Positions 32,400 to 45,050 of a stretch of 64,000 nucleotides of DNA are shown one piece after another; within the stretch, counting starts at the first letter, position 1, and every line of letters starts with the position of its first letter. The stretch is from positions 122,190,414 to 122,254,413 of the forward strand of contig NC_091130.1 of NCBI RefSeq assembly GCF_040183065.1. Direction: 5' to 3'. Source of the DNA: Periplaneta americana (Eukaryota > Arthropoda > Insecta > Blattodea > Blattidae). The notes beneath the pieces are model-generated. The model was not told the origin of the DNA, did not search any database, and was given only the letters and a program-made list of their open reading frames with translations. The position numbers were made by a program, and so were the translations under genes.

Positions 32400-35299
32400 G
32401 TATGTTATATTGTTTGTAGTACGTTCCGACTGATTGGAAGATAAGGCATTAAGACCTTACTTCTACTACACGAATGACTAAATAAATATATAAATAAATA
32501 CATTAATAAGTAGATATATATCTAAATAAATAAATATAGATAGGAGGTAGGGATGAACAAAATCGGATATTCTAATATTGAATTTCATTCCCGAAGGTGT
32601 CACAGAAATAATTTCATTATGTTCATTACATCATTACTGTCACCAGAAAAAAGGACTGCCCGCATGTATCAGAAAGACGCCATTTAAGCGGCTTTGTTGG
32701 AAAGGCATCATTCGTCAAACACAGAGAATGAATCCCTTAACCAGTGGCTGTAGGCCGTTAACATTTTCTTTGTTTTATCCGAAACAAAATCATGATTAAA
32801 AATTGTTAACAGAAAAGCAATAGACTTGCTTGTCGTCCCCACATGACGTCGGATCGTACACGTTATTGTAAAAACATAGTTTAATGGAGGGAAAGTCCTT
32901 CACTTCCGATCTCGTCTATCCCATAGTTCCACTACAGTTTACTATCTACAGTCACGAAGCTTAATACTTACTAAATATGCAAACATAGACAGTTGAAATA
33001 TGCATCCATAGATAGTTGCTGACCACCAGGATCGCTACTATCGCCTCATCACAGAGACTTTCCCTAGCAGACGATAAAATGTATTGTACTTTCGATATCG
33101 TGTTCTTTTGGAAAAAAAAAACACCTTCCTTCCACTATTGAAATATGAAATACATAAGGTTTATACATTATTTTCATAAAATATATATTATATTCTATAA
33201 ACTCACCTTCCTGGATCTTTCGGAAGAAGGATAACTCTAACCTATTTTTCTTACAATTTATAGTATTACAAACGTCTCCTTGTCCCATATTATTATTCAA
33301 ATTATTGTATTTTAGCCATTTACAGTTATTACAACCGATAACGAACATTTCACAGTTTACATAGCTTTTCACAAAAATGCGAAATACTGCACAGTCAATG
33401 CTTTTTCGATCTAGACCAGGCTGTAATGTTTGTTCGGGTTTTCTATTTCAGTGTATGGAGCTCAGTGAAATATTATATTATAACTTTATTGCTTATCATT
33501 GCTAAGCTTTATTTAGAGTAATTTGTCCATAAGTTCCGTTTACTTCTTGTTGCATAATATGTTGCAGAAATAATTACAAAACTGTGTTATTTTATTGTGA
33601 AGAGAATTTTACATATTAACATAATCTGTTGGCGTCAACATTTCAAGTTTAGAATGGAAGCTATTTTGAGATTCAATAAAAACGAATTTACATTGTGATT
33701 TTAATTTATCACATCTACCTTCCTTAATTGTAGACAGAAAACTTATCATACCACTCCTATGAAATTAGTGTACGTACGATTGTGTTACTTCGTCTCTTAG
33801 GTAGTAGATAAATACAGTAATTCAGTACTCAATTGCAGTATTAAAATACAGACAATAAGAATGTGACGGGTATCATACATGACATTATGTTTAATTATAA
33901 TGTTTAATTGCGAATATAGGAATATAAGTTAAATATAGTAAATATAACTAATAATATCCATATAACATAACATACATATGTAGTGACAGGGCATCGGAGA
34001 CCACTAAAATTAGACAGAAAGGGGCAACTGGTACAGTAAACATAACCTACAATTTCAACATATCTAAATATTCGTGCGGTGCAACTGAAAATTATTGAAT
34101 CGTGTATAAATAAATGTACAAGGATTTCGCAATATCTAATAAAAATAAAGGCAGGTATTACACATACGAACAACGTAATTTTCACACCAAAAATTATATT
34201 ACACTTTAACTCGCAAGGAATTATGCCTGAAGTGGCCCCTAATCATTGTTTTAAATTTTATTAATGCAATTACACTACATTTTAGAGAAATATATGTTAC
34301 TCTTTATGCATTCCAATTAATTTATATGGTTGAAACGCCGCCCTTCGTGATCGGGTTAAGCGAGTCACATGACCTGCCATACGGCCTATATTAGATCACG
34401 ATGACAGTGACGTAGTCTATTGTTCCTAGTACTCATAGCGCCCCAAGCGGCTAGCAACTATCGCGAGAAATGCAACACGTTGGCAAAAAATCATCCAAAG
34501 CTCCGTGACTGTGTATAGTAGACTGTGGTTCCACTCTAATCATTATCGAGAATCGGTTCCTACAACGGACTATAACATAGATAATTTTAAAATATCAACT
34601 CCGTTTCCCTTATCTAGTCGCTGTGCGGATAATTTAATATAATTTCTGTTATTTTGTACTTTGGAATGAAGCAATCTAGTTACTGATCTTCATGACAAAA
34701 AAAGTTCTGTCATTTCGCGTTCTCATATTATGCAGGTGCAGGCCTGTCTATGGACGGAGCCTGAACATAGCCAGGAAAATTGAAAGCGGATAAAAGAGGC
34801 GGACACAACGCTGAATACAATGCACAATGTAAACAAATGTTATGTATAAATATCAGCACAGGTTACTTGGACGGAGCGAAGGTATTATGTATACTAGAAA
34901 ATTAACTTCTTCCAACTTTTGTATATGGATAAAAGGTGTAATCTAACTTCAAATTATACGAACTTTAGTGAAAAGAGAAGAAAAAATAAAATTCTAAAGA
35001 AGTATTTTCGAAAAGCTTACAATTTCGCTAGTTACACCAAGGGTTGAAATTGGATGGCATACAGAACACTGCATTTTCTTATTTTGTAATATAACTTAAA
35101 CTCATTCTACTCTTTATTGTCTCCATTTAAAAACGTTATACTTGTAACTTCGACCAGTAGTGGTATATGTAAGTCTTATGGCACAGTGAAGATTCAGTCA
35201 TTTCCTCCCGTACTATTTTACTGTGTCTTGTAACAATTTCACAAAAGCAAATTTTGATCTCTAATAGTTACAGTGAGATTTTATTTATGTTATCTATGG
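32400..35299. other. Long stretch with no recognisable gene
   Basis: The first 160 bp (GGAAGATAAGGCATTAAGACC, then AAATAAATA repeats) may be a decayed LINE 3' end. The rest is AT-rich. Frames of 102 residues (33064-33372, minus) and 93 residues (33904-34185, minus) have no recognisable motif. GC-richer patches at 34330-34560 and 34735-34830 are unexplained. Confidence 0.4.
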
Positions 35300-35605
35300 T
35301 TCATGCTCTCTTCGGGAAATTAGGTTTCCCAGATTGTGATCTCCTGTCCTGAGGTTGGAAACCTCATGTCTGATTCTATTAGCCCCGTACGGTAGGACAT
35401 AAGGATGAAAAAAGGTAGGATGGATGAAGATGACGATAACGATGAAATGACTCCGGAGTCTGGCATTTGAGCGTAATGGGTTGAGAGAAAATCCCTGGAA
35501 AATTCTCAACCAGGCAACTTTTCCCAACCAGGATGCAATCCCTAGACCGCTAGTTTTTCAGTCGGACACGCTGACCATTACTCCAAAACGGTGACCTCAC
35601 AATTA
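35300..35605 (-). mobile_element. Diverged tRNA-derived SINE
   Basis: Minus strand reads TTGGAGTAATGGTCAGCGTG (A-box region), then GGGATTGCATCC..GTTGGG and AAGTTGCCTGGTTGAGA, then TCAACCCATTACGC. It is a diverged relative of the SINE at 6414. Confidence 0.7.
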
Positions 35606-35790
35606 CTATTGTACGATCGTCTACTTATCTGCGAAAGTTTCCTATCGCCTCCATTAGTGAATATTATATGTCTATTCCTTACTACACTATGTTATAGGCT
35701 TAAAAAAAAGCGAGATCCGAAATTATTTTCAGAAATAGTAAAAGTTTATCGGTAAATAACTATACTCCACGGAAAATCTTCTGCATATGA

Positions 35791-36140
35791 CCTTCAACCG
35801 CTTCACGGCTCCCGCGAATCACAGGAGTGCAACGTTGCTTGATAAAAGAGTATCACTATGAAAGGGGACATTGACGGTCGGGTATTTTATTTCATCCTGA
35901 AATTCAGTAGCTTGCTAAGTATAAAGAGAATTATTTTCTAAGTAGCTATACCAGAAAAAAAAAAACCTTCAACCGCTTCACGGCTCCCGCGAATCACAGG
36001 AGTGCAACGTTGCTTGATAAAAGAGTATCACTATGAAAGGGGACATTGACGGTCGGGTATTTTATTTCATCCTGAAATTCAGTAGCTTGCTAAGTATAAA
36101 GAGAATTATTTTCTAAGTAGCTATACCAGAAAAAAAAACG
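35791..36140. repeat. Perfect 175-bp tandem duplication
   Basis: Two adjacent copies (35791-35965 and 35966-36140) appear identical apart from the length of their terminal A-run. No other copy is seen in the window. Confidence 0.9.
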
Positions 36141-37560
36141 TAATTTTAGGTCAAACCGTTCCCTCTGTAAAATTGTTACAAGAATACGGGTTATAGCGAA
36201 ATGTTGGAACTTAATCTGGAATAAGAGCGCTGTTGTTTAAAACGTCATCACTCAAGACCACATAAGCAGGAGAAAGCAGAAAACAAAAACAAACTCGACA
36301 CATTTATGATTCTCCCTTCGTTTTCTATATGTTGCACAAGAAATAGGTAATTTCTTGTACATGTGAAAGAATATTTCTCTTATGCTGTTAAGTAAAGTAA
36401 GCAGTAGTGACAAAAGAGAGACAAGTGGTTGTGTTTTACGGTAACACCCACACATAACAATATTGATACCGGTATTTAGAGTTACGATTTTTTTTAATAT
36501 TCCAGCGTTGTTTCTCTTTTAACAGACAAAATGTTCAGTCTCGAGTCTTTCGCCAAACGAAAACGCTCTTTTAACTCGCCATAATTCGGAAACCAATAAA
36601 GATTTTGAATAGCATCAACTTTTAAAAGCAGTTTTCATTCTTTCTCGATATTTCTCTCGCTTTTATTCCCATCTAAAGCGAAAAATTTAAAAGTTTGCGC
36701 TTGATATATCTTGAATTTGTTGATGCCTATATGAACAGATCACTTCGAAGTTACTATTTTTTTTTATTTATAAAATATTTCGGTTTAGAATTTATTTCTA
36801 TGTGTCCTTTAGACATTGATCTATCTATCATAAAAATTACAGCGAGGTTGATTGATTGTCACAGGAGCTACTACATTATAAATGCTAACGAAGCCAGAAA
36901 ATGGTTATCTCCTCTCTCTCTCCTCCTGTATCGCCGTCTTTTTCTCACACGAAACATCACTTTCTCGCACAGGTCAGCGATATTACAACGTCATAGCGAT
37001 CTTTCATTGGTTATCGTCATATGGAGGAGAATTTTCGCTGTGAATAATTAGATTTGTAGCACTATGTATATCTACGGGACATGCACTGCTACTCGCTTCA
37101 ATTTAATTGAACTTAACATCCCAGACATCAGATTTTGACACCATTTTTTTACCTGTCGAGGATGCAATCCTAGGATTAGAGTGCAGGGATAAAGAAATTG
37201 ACCATTAAATTCGGTCTCCAAATTTAAAGTAAGGTGAACGAGGTGGTCAGGCGATGCTACAATCATTCCAGAAGAGATACTGTAAGCACTAAATAACTAT
37301 TCCAAGACTTCTCCAGAGGAAGGAGACATTACATCAAAAATCATTTATCATTTAGGCCTACTATCAGTTTATACAACGATTTCAAATAATTCTCCAAATT
37401 TATAAATAGAAAATAGTTTTCTCTAAGGCCGACTCTTAAAATCATTTCCTAAGATTCTAAGAGACATTACAGCGTATAGGCTACATTTCTGAAATTGTGT
37501 TTATTTATTATTTTATTATTTATTTAAATATTTTTTTATTTTAATGTGCTAACCAACAGC
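36141..37560. other. No recognisable gene
   Basis: AT-rich. The 118-residue plus-strand frame at 36695-37051 is open and contains hydrophobic stretches, but I find no domain or motif and no supporting start context. Confidence 0.4.
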
Positions 37561-37564
37561 GTCC

Positions 37565-37886
37565 CGCGCCGTGGCGTCGTGGTCTAAAGCATCTTGCCTA
37601 GGACTCTCGCTATGAAACAAACATGAGGGGAACATTTTCTCATGAAATTTCGGCCAGTGTATGGGATCGGTGCCCATTCAACATCGTGATGCACTGGGGT
37701 AGCTACGATAGGTAGCGAAATCCGGTTATGAAAGCTAGCTTTTACGGTTGGGAGGATCATCGAGCTAACCATACGGTACCTCCATTCTGGTTGGATAAAC
37801 GTCCATCTCTGCTTCGGCATATGGACAAGAGGCCTGCATTCGGTTGGTCTGTCTTGGTCCTTAAATGGCAGTAGCGCAACGGGTTA

Positions 37887-37950
<64 letters not shown>

Positions 37951-37952
37951 CA
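37565..37952 (+). mobile_element. SINE with (ATT)n tail
   Basis: The head (CCGTGGCGTCGTGGTCTAAA) is tRNA-like but its B box appears deleted. The body contains ATTTCGGCCAGTGTATGGGA, GATAGGTAGCGAAATCCGG and CTCTGCTTCGGCATATGG. It ends in about 21 ATT units (37885-37951). Confidence 0.75.
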
Positions 37953-38361
37953 TTATCATCTTCACATCAGGATTGGGAATTTTGCCTGTTCCATCCTCAC
38001 ACCGTTCCATCTTATCTCCATCTTTTCCTCGGGCATCCAATGCTTCTTTTCCCGTGTGGTTTGTAATTACCTATAATCAGTGGTATACTTTCTACTCATC
38101 TGCTTCATATATTGTATCCTCTCTTCTCCATTCTCTTCTTAGTTATTTGTTATTTAGTGTTTATTGTTAATAGTTCACAAAAGTACATAAACTTAAAGTT
38201 GATCTATAAACGAATAGTAATTATACATGGTAAAAATACAATTTAATAGCTAATTAATCTATCACATATCTATGTAATTTGTGTTGGTTGAAACTTGCAC
38301 TTACGTCTGGTTTTAGTGCATGTTTAAACCAATCGTGTTAACTATAAAACCTTAGAACTTA

Positions 38362-38596
38362 TACAAGATGGGCAAAATAAAACTAGCCCGTGGAATTTTT
38401 ATATGAAATATATGAATATATATGTGTAAGACTGACGCATGAATGATCCTGACAATGCAGGAAACCGTGATTTCGATACATCTTCTGTGATGTTCATTAA
38501 CAAAGGTCAGTCTTAAACAGTCTTATAACTATAAATATATATATAAATGTAAATATTACAGATTTACCGGGCCAGTTTTATTTTGCACCTCCTGTA
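38362..38596. mobile_element. 235-bp TA-flanked MITE
   Basis: Left end TA then CAAGATGGGCAAAATAAAAC; right end inverted TA then CAGGAGGTGCAAAATAAAAC. The inverted match covers about 30 bp. The centre contains a second hairpin built on AAGACTGAC/GTCAGTCTT. Confidence 0.8.
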
Positions 38597-38799
38597 TATC
38601 TGCTACGTTTGACAATTATCTACAATAAACAGTTGTAATCAATTTTGCTTGATACTTTAATCATCACTTCTGTTTTGTGATTTTCATATACTGTATATCT
38701 TTAATTTTAGGTTCACTTATACATGATAACTAATTATTCTATAATATCATACCGCATTCAGGTTAGCAGTTGTTGACATAGAATTCCCTTCTTACCAAT

Positions 38800-39120
38800 T
38801 TTCTTTTTTGTATATGAAGATCTTCCCAGATGTATTCATTTCCTATGAGATCTGTTCTCGTATTGACTTTTCTCAGAAACTTCATCTCTGCTGCTTGTAT
38901 TTACTTTTATCTTGTTTTAAAATCCAAACCTCCCTGCCATTTCTATGTAAAATTTTAGTTAGGTTTCTTTTCCCTGTCTTGTTCTGTAATGTCCCTGCTA
39001 CTGTTTCGCATACTTGTTGGAATTTACGAGTATTTATTTTCTACATCATTGTCGACATTGAAACTTATATCGCATTCGAAATGATTAAAATGAGATACTT
39101 CAATCATGTTCCGACAATGA
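38800..39120 (-). pseudogene. Highly decayed LINE reverse-transcriptase fragment
   Basis: Minus-strand phrases FNHFECDISFNVDNDVENK and IQAAEMKFLRKVNTRTDLIG, separated by stops and frameshifts, match the C-terminal region seen at 9190-9755. Confidence 0.6.
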
Positions 39121-39122
<2 letters not shown>

Positions 39123-39157
<35 letters not shown>

Positions 39158-39225
39158 TAATCGGCAGCTCTGGTACCTGAGCTACACCAGTGGCCCTGTT
39201 ATGTTTCTTAATTGATTTATAAATG
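39123..39225 (-). mobile_element. (ATT)n tract and SINE head fragment
   Basis: Eleven ATT units are followed by a segment whose minus strand reads GGCCACTGGTGTAGCTCAGG, resembling a tRNA-like A box. No body follows. Confidence 0.4.
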
Positions 39226-39289
39226 TAATTATTCACAGCTTAATGTTTACCCACACACTAAGAGCATCAATTATCGAAAAATTAATACA

Positions 39290-40240
39290 GATATATATGT
39301 ATGTATTTATTAACACTACAATTGGGTATACACCCGTTGGCAGTGATATATAGTACACAATAATACCATTAAAATTATATAATAATTACAGCAATAAAAG
39401 TAAAACATAAAAAAGTAAAATGAAATAAACCTACATTTATTTCTAACTATAAATAAATAGTTGCAATAAACCTAGGCCTATAAATAAAAACTATTCTATA
39501 ATAACGCCTAACAATAAGCAAAAGTAAACCTAACTTATAAGTACTTCTATTTCACCCAACTATTACCAATTTAAGTAATTAGATATCACCTTAATTAATT
39601 ACAAATAAACTTAACTAAATACCATCTTAATTAATTACATATCACCTTAATTTATTTACATATCAACTAAATTACATATAATCTTAATTAATTACATACC
39701 AACTTTATTAATTACATGACACAACTTAGATAATTACTCTGCACCTACAATTACATTTTCAGTCTAATCTTCTCAACCTTTCCTTAAATGTATTGATTTT
39801 AAGAGGACCACCCTGAAAGATTGCCGCAGGTAAGCTTCCAGTCTACTATTGTGCGGTTAACAAAGGAAAATTTTTCCACGTCTCTTCTTTGTTTTCTACA
39901 TTTAAACTTCCTAATATGATCTGCCCTACCTAAGTATGATGGTGTTGTTAATCTAGCATTGATGTCGGTCCATGCTTTGTGTCCCATTTGTGCCTTAAAG
40001 AATGCGGCGAGTCTGCTTTTTCATCGCCTTGATTTGAGAGATTCTCACCCTGAGTCTTTTACTATCTCTTCACCATGTCCCTTTCCCACTTTGACATATT
40101 TTGCTGCCTTGCGTTGGACCTTTTCTATTGAATCGATTTGGTTTTGTCTTTACGGATCCCAACCTACTGCTCCATATTCAATATGCAATATGTTATTCAA
40201 TTAAATTTACCACCAATTTAACCAATTCTCTTCTTCCTTT
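39290..40240 (-). pseudogene. LINE 3' part: C-terminal coding remnant and 3' UTR
   Basis: The minus strand carries a decayed C-terminus; the frame 39799-39987 has ADHIRKFKCRKQRRDVEKFS and FVNRTIVDWK, a motif common at the end of CR1/Jockey-like polymerases. After the stop the 3' UTR is the AT-rich, ATTAATTACAT-rich sequence shared with 27567-27960 and ends in a (TATG)n-type tail. Confidence 0.75.
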
Positions 40241-41145
40241 TGGTGCTTGCACTTGAAGTTTTCTTCTTCGATTAATCTTGTAATATACGGCGCCTTAAAA
40301 ACTAATTGTTGGATAAAGAGTAATATGCCCACTAGGAGCACCAGACATGCTCATACTGAAGTTTGGTTCCTTTAACAGAATCAAACCAAAACCCATAGAA
40401 AACTTATTGCAAGAGCGCTCTATTCAATTTAATTAAGAGAGTCTTGGTAACTTCGCTCAATTTACTGCTGGATGCCTGGATAAAGTCTTAATGTTGCCAC
40501 GCTGACATAGTACCGTAAGTGGATACCACCTTTTTTTTTACTTAGCCATCAGTGTAATTGATCACGTGGTCGGGCACCATTGGTTTTGATGTGGCGGGGA
40601 AAACAGAAAGGGCTACCCACCACTGAGCTGCCTCTCCTCGGATAACCTCCCATTTATTATTATATACAGTTGTAGTTTTTTATTTCTACTCTGTCTCGGC
40701 TCCCAGCCTGTTGAGTTACTTCCTCTCTTCTTGTGGTGGTGGCGAATCGTTTTCCATTAGCTCCAATTCAGTTGTAGCAAAACTTTTCTCTCACTCTATT
40801 TTTTGTGCGTTCTTTTCTCTTGTCTGACCTCATTCCCCTTCTCTTTTCATCTCATCTATGAGTTCCCACCAACCTCTGTCTCGCTCTCTACATTGCTTAT
40901 ACAAGTTTGCTGAGTACACTGCCAAGTGCATCGATTTCTGTTGCGTTGGTACACTGAATGCCGCCGCCTTATTGCCGGGCTGGTTGACCATGACTGAATA
41001 TAGTACAAGAGTAGATGAATGAATACCATAAACTGGAAAAGCAATCTGTGAGTGACTGAACAGAAAAGTGTATATTGCTAAGTAAGTTAGTTAATGCTTA
41101 TGACTAAAATGAAAATTGACTTTATGATTATGTGAATAAATCAGC
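40241..41145. other. No recognisable gene
   Basis: A GC-richer segment at 40550-40650 looks SINE-like but lacks clear boxes. Short frames are not supported. Confidence 0.4.
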
Positions 41146-41146
41146 A

Positions 41147-41183
41147 GTGACCAAAGCGGGTGTCGTGATTACATCGTGTAGCA
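41147..41183. mobile_element. Solo hAT terminus
   Basis: CAGTGACCAAAGCGGGTGTC and GTGATTACATCGTGTA match the terminus of the hAT at 21615-23263. No interior follows; LINE sequence starts immediately. Confidence 0.5.
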
Positions 41184-41337
41184 AAACTAAATCCAGAAAA
41201 ATCACAGTTAATCATTGTGGCCCATTCACGTTTGTTAAGCACTATTACCATACGAAATTTGTCCCCGATTAAAATATACGGCACCGAAATTCCGTTCAGG
41301 GAATCAGTAAAGAATCTAGGTATTTATATCTAGGTAT
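41178..41337 (+). pseudogene. LINE reverse transcriptase, 5' portion of a split copy
   Basis: Plus strand reads KLNPEKSQLIIVAHSRLLS and ESVKNLGIYI. The same frame resumes at 45051 with DKSLNWNIQVAETCKK. This is one LINE copy interrupted by a 3.7-kb nest. Confidence 0.8.
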
Positions 41338-41654
41338 TACACTTTTACTACGTCATACTACTTTTGACCAATAAAACTGTACGAAAGGACGTATTTCAAC
41401 ATAGCCTTCTCTAGTCATGGCCCGGCCCTGGTAAATGTGGCAACGCCGCAGCACGTCCTATCAGCCCAGCAATGTGGTATGTGTTTCAGTGTAAGACTCT
41501 CTCCTCGCTTGTGGATTCGCGCCTATATTTCCATTGTTATGTCTGTGGTAACAAACTTTTCATAACCATGATATGAATGAATACGTGTAGTGACGAGCTG
41601 CTTAAGGAACTACGATAAGACAATAAAGACAGAAGACTAATATTATAAGTTGTT

Positions 41655-42600
41655 TTCGGTTTCCTAAAGATCCCGAAATACATAGTAAATAGATTCGTTG
41701 GGTTCCACGGGCAGATTGATCACCAACCAACAGATCTGTGGTATGAAAGGAACATTTTCATTTCTGAGCTTTGTTGGGAAATACAGGGTGCGTCAGAAAG
41801 AACGGATGGATTTCACATGGCAAGAAAATTGTAAAGATTCATCAAATCAAAAATTTATTGTTATCAACATATTCACCAATACATGCAGTTTATTTATGGA
41901 AAACAACATTATCCATAATATGATGTCCTTGGCTTTCAATACAGGCATCGAGGCGTTTTCTGATGTTCGCCATCACTTTCACAGTCATAGCTGGTGCAAT
42001 TGCCACGATTTCTTCACGAATCGCTGTCTTCAGTTCGTCCAGTGTATGTGATCTATGTTTACAAACTTACGCCTTCAAATGGTCCCAAAGAAAGAAGTCG
42101 CAGGGCGCGAGATCTTACCGTAGCCTCGGACAATCTCAGTGCAATAGAATTTCGTCCAGGTGATTTCTTCTTTAATGTTGAACCTGTGATACGAAATGAA
42201 GCCACCCACCGCAAAATTGTATTCCGAGTTGGAATCCTAGCGTGACATCCGATGTCGAAATGAGTCCTGAGTGGCGATCACAGACTCTTCATTTTTCAAA
42301 AATGTCTCTACGATTAAACACGTTGTACACCAGACCAACACCATGTTCTCAACTGAAACTGCATTCTATGGCTGACCCAACAGTCGTGGTCCCCCTGACT
42401 ATATTTCTCTCTTCGTTGCGTATCGATAGTTTGAAATTCATCCGTTCTTTCTGACGCACCCTTTACATGGACAAGGACGGAATGATGAGTTTTCGTAAAC
42501 GCGATCATCCAGTTTTATGTGAAGGTGCAATTCCGAATATGTTTCCAAATTCTCCTTCCTACCTAAGCAGAGTGAGTGGAATCAAATGGAAGAATCCGCA
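41655..42600 (+). pseudogene. THAP zinc-finger transposase remnant (P-like), interrupted
   Basis: Around 41655 the plus strand gives CFRFPKDPEIHSK, a stop, IRWVPRAD, a stop, SPTNRSVV, a stop, KEHFHF. The pattern fits a THAP finger in which conserved Trp and Cys codons have become TAG or TGA. The C-terminal part of the domain resumes after the mariner insertion as DGMMSFRKRDHPVLCEGAIP then NMF, matching the AVPTIF-type box that closes THAP domains. The catalytic part of the transposase is not recognisable. Confidence 0.65.
41782..42465 (-). mobile_element. mariner-type element inserted in the THAP domain
   Basis: TA at both ends, then inverted GGGTGCGTCAGAAAGAACGG (left from 41786, right to 42461), matching perfectly for about 24 bp. 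The minus strand encodes a helix-turn-helix remnant (LRWVASFRITGSTLKKKSPG) that joins directly to PCDFFLWDHLK and HRSHTLDELKTAIREEIVAI, ending at a stop near 41895. The catalytic middle of the transposase is deleted. Confidence 0.85.
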
Positions 42601-43129
42601 ACAGAGGCGAGAAGAAATTGGCAACCGCCTTACAAACCGAAAGGGGGATGAAAGGAGGGAGACAGACGAAAAAACCATGTATAGCATTTTTATATATTTT
42701 TTTGGAAAATGTATCAATGAAACTATCTAAAAAGAAGACGGGTCATTATTTAAAAACGATTTTTGTTGAATAGTGTATGAACTAGACGTAACTAATGCTC
42801 CTAAAATAACTGTTAACATTGGAATAAACGGGGATTTTAGTGTGGAAACGCACATGAATGGTGGACGTCTACCGAATGAAGTTTTAATATGGACAGCCTC
42901 TAACTGTAGAAATTCTTTGCTCAGCTTCCGTCTCTAATAGATTTTTGTGATTGTTACGTTTCATCAGATACCAATAACAAAAGCACTGTTGTATTCCAAA
43001 TTACTGCCTCGCTACAAAGTTTGAAATTGTTGTTAAAAACGATGGGAACTGTGATGAAAGCAGCTTAAAAAGTTTGATGTTTTATATAATAAGTTTGATC
43101 TTATACTTACGGAAGAATCTAAGTACGAT

Positions 43130-43372
43130 GTAAATTAAATTATGTTTTATTTAACGACGCTCACAACTGCCGAGGTTATATCAGCGTCGCCGGATGTGCC
43201 GGAATTTTGTCCCACAGGAGATCTTTTACATGGCAGTAAATCTACTGACATGGGCCTGTCGCATTTAAGCCCGCTTAAATGCCATCGACCTGGGCCGGGA
43301 TCGAACCCGGAACCTCGGGGACAGAAGGCCAATACTATACCGATTGCACCACCCAGGGCGACAGTACGATCT
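43130..43372 (-). mobile_element. tRNA-derived SINE
   Basis: On the minus strand TGGTGCAATCGGTATAGT (A box) and GGGTTCGATCCCGG (B box) begin the element. The body has GGGACAAAATTCCGGCAC and GCGTCGTTAAATAAAA. An 8-bp repeat AGTACGAT near 43122 and 43363 may be the target duplication. The same family is at 48889-49119. Confidence 0.8.
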
Positions 43373-44170
43373 ATCCTCAATAATTTTAAACTCTTTTTTA
43401 ATTCATATCCAGAATGCCAAGTGTTACGATGTGACTAGACTCAAGAACATCTTGTCATTAGGTACCGCACCCCCGATAGCCTATCTAAGAAAACTTTCCT
43501 CGTTGTTTCAATATCTGAGAATAGACAGCTCTTGAAACATGTTATGCAGTAATCAGAGAGCGAAAAAAATGTGAAAATTCAAGTAGATGAAATTCAAGTA
43601 AAAGGAACTTAGACTACAAAAATGGACGACTGTTTGAGGTTGCTGCAAATAAAACAGAATATGATCTCGCGTAAAGTGCTGTATCGGTAACGTTTTTTAA
43701 TCATAGCTGCATTTTGGCAATTTTAAGAAGGTGGTAAGACTTGTTGCGGTTAAACAACTTACAGGGCCAGGTGCAGCAGATATATGTAAAGATATCTTAA
43801 ACAAATTCATGTATGTGGATTGCAAAACATTGTGTCATAACTGACAATAATAGGGTGAATCACATAATGTTTAGTGAACTCCCTAAATATTCAGGAAGTC
43901 ATTACTTTTCCTTTTAAATAGAAGAACGATATAGCTTATGCTTTTCTCGCATTTAACAGCTATGCAACAGGATAGGACGGCATCTAACGTGCCATCCGAC
44001 GTTGCCACGTAGTGTGGGCCGGGCCATGACTACAGAGGGCTATGATTTCAACCAATCATGGCTGCTTATCTCACAATTTTATGGCGTCCCTAGCATTTGT
44101 TTAATTTTATCGCGTCCCTAGCATTTGTTTCTTTGTTTACCAACTTTTGAAACTGCGCTACTCTGGACGT

Positions 44171-44173
<3 letters not shown>

Positions 44174-44231
<58 letters not shown>
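44174..44231. repeat. (TA)n microsatellite
   Basis: About 29 TA units. Frames across it are artefacts. Confidence 0.95.
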
Positions 44232-44234
<3 letters not shown>

Positions 44235-45050
44235 CAAACCACTCCAGTCGATCCACAGCAGTTTCAAATATGACTCGCATTGGCATTCAAGAACAAGAAT
44301 TAATAAAAATCACTGATCATACTTATGCATCTTCTGAAATCCTATTTACAAATAAATGAAGACCACCATTCGGAAATCCTGAATAAGTTGAATACACCAT
44401 GTAGGCCTACATCAACGAGTTTCACTTCTATTACGCACACGTCCAATATAACATCAATTGAACCAATAACCACATTCAAATTTGAAAATTGTGCATTCAA
44501 TAATTATTCCTTTTAAAATTATTCATGTTAATTTTTTATGTCATCGTCGTGAATTCAAACTTTTCTAACACTTGTGTATATTATTTAGGTTATGTTATAG
44601 CTTCTGCTATATGATATTATGGATAGTCACGTATCAGAGATTGATTAATATTAAGATTTATTGAAAATCATCTGTCAAGTGACGTTGATTACTCGGATCC
44701 GGATAATTGAAGTGGAATGCAACTGTTTTCATAAAAATGAAACTGAATCAACAAAGCCTTCTTGACTAGTAACACTACCATCGTGATATAGATCGAGAAC
44801 TTCTCGACGAGAAGGAATTGCTCACTACTGCCATCTAGCATGCATCTAGCGTAATATTTGTAATGTTGAGATGGTACAGTAATACATCTGAAGACAGTTG
44901 TATTTTCGTAAGTCAATCAATATTTTATTGTATTGGAGTACTTCGTTACTTCTAATCTTTATATACTTTCTTTTAATCGTGTAATAGTCAATTAAATCCC
45001 ACTCGAGTTTTGATTTTCTCTAGATAAATCAAAACCTCTAGTGAGATTAC

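Larger units (their letters stand above)
41338..45050. mobile_element. Nested insertion splitting one LINE; includes a THAP-type (P-like) element
   Basis: Inverted repeats with CATGGCCCGGCCC at their centre lie at about 41388-41460 and 43975-44060 and match over roughly 80 bp each with gaps. Between them a THAP-domain remnant is present, itself interrupted by a mariner-type element (41782-42465) and followed by a SINE (43130-43372). The segment 44160-45050 ((TA)n and unrecognised sequence) may be a further insertion. THAP-type fingers are characteristic of P-superfamily transposases, so a P-like element is inferred. Its exact ends and target duplication were not found. Confidence 0.55.

Noticed and set aside
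37865..38170. 101-residue frame starting with a poly-isoleucine run
   Set aside because: It is the (ATT)n tail of a SINE read through into unrelated sequence.
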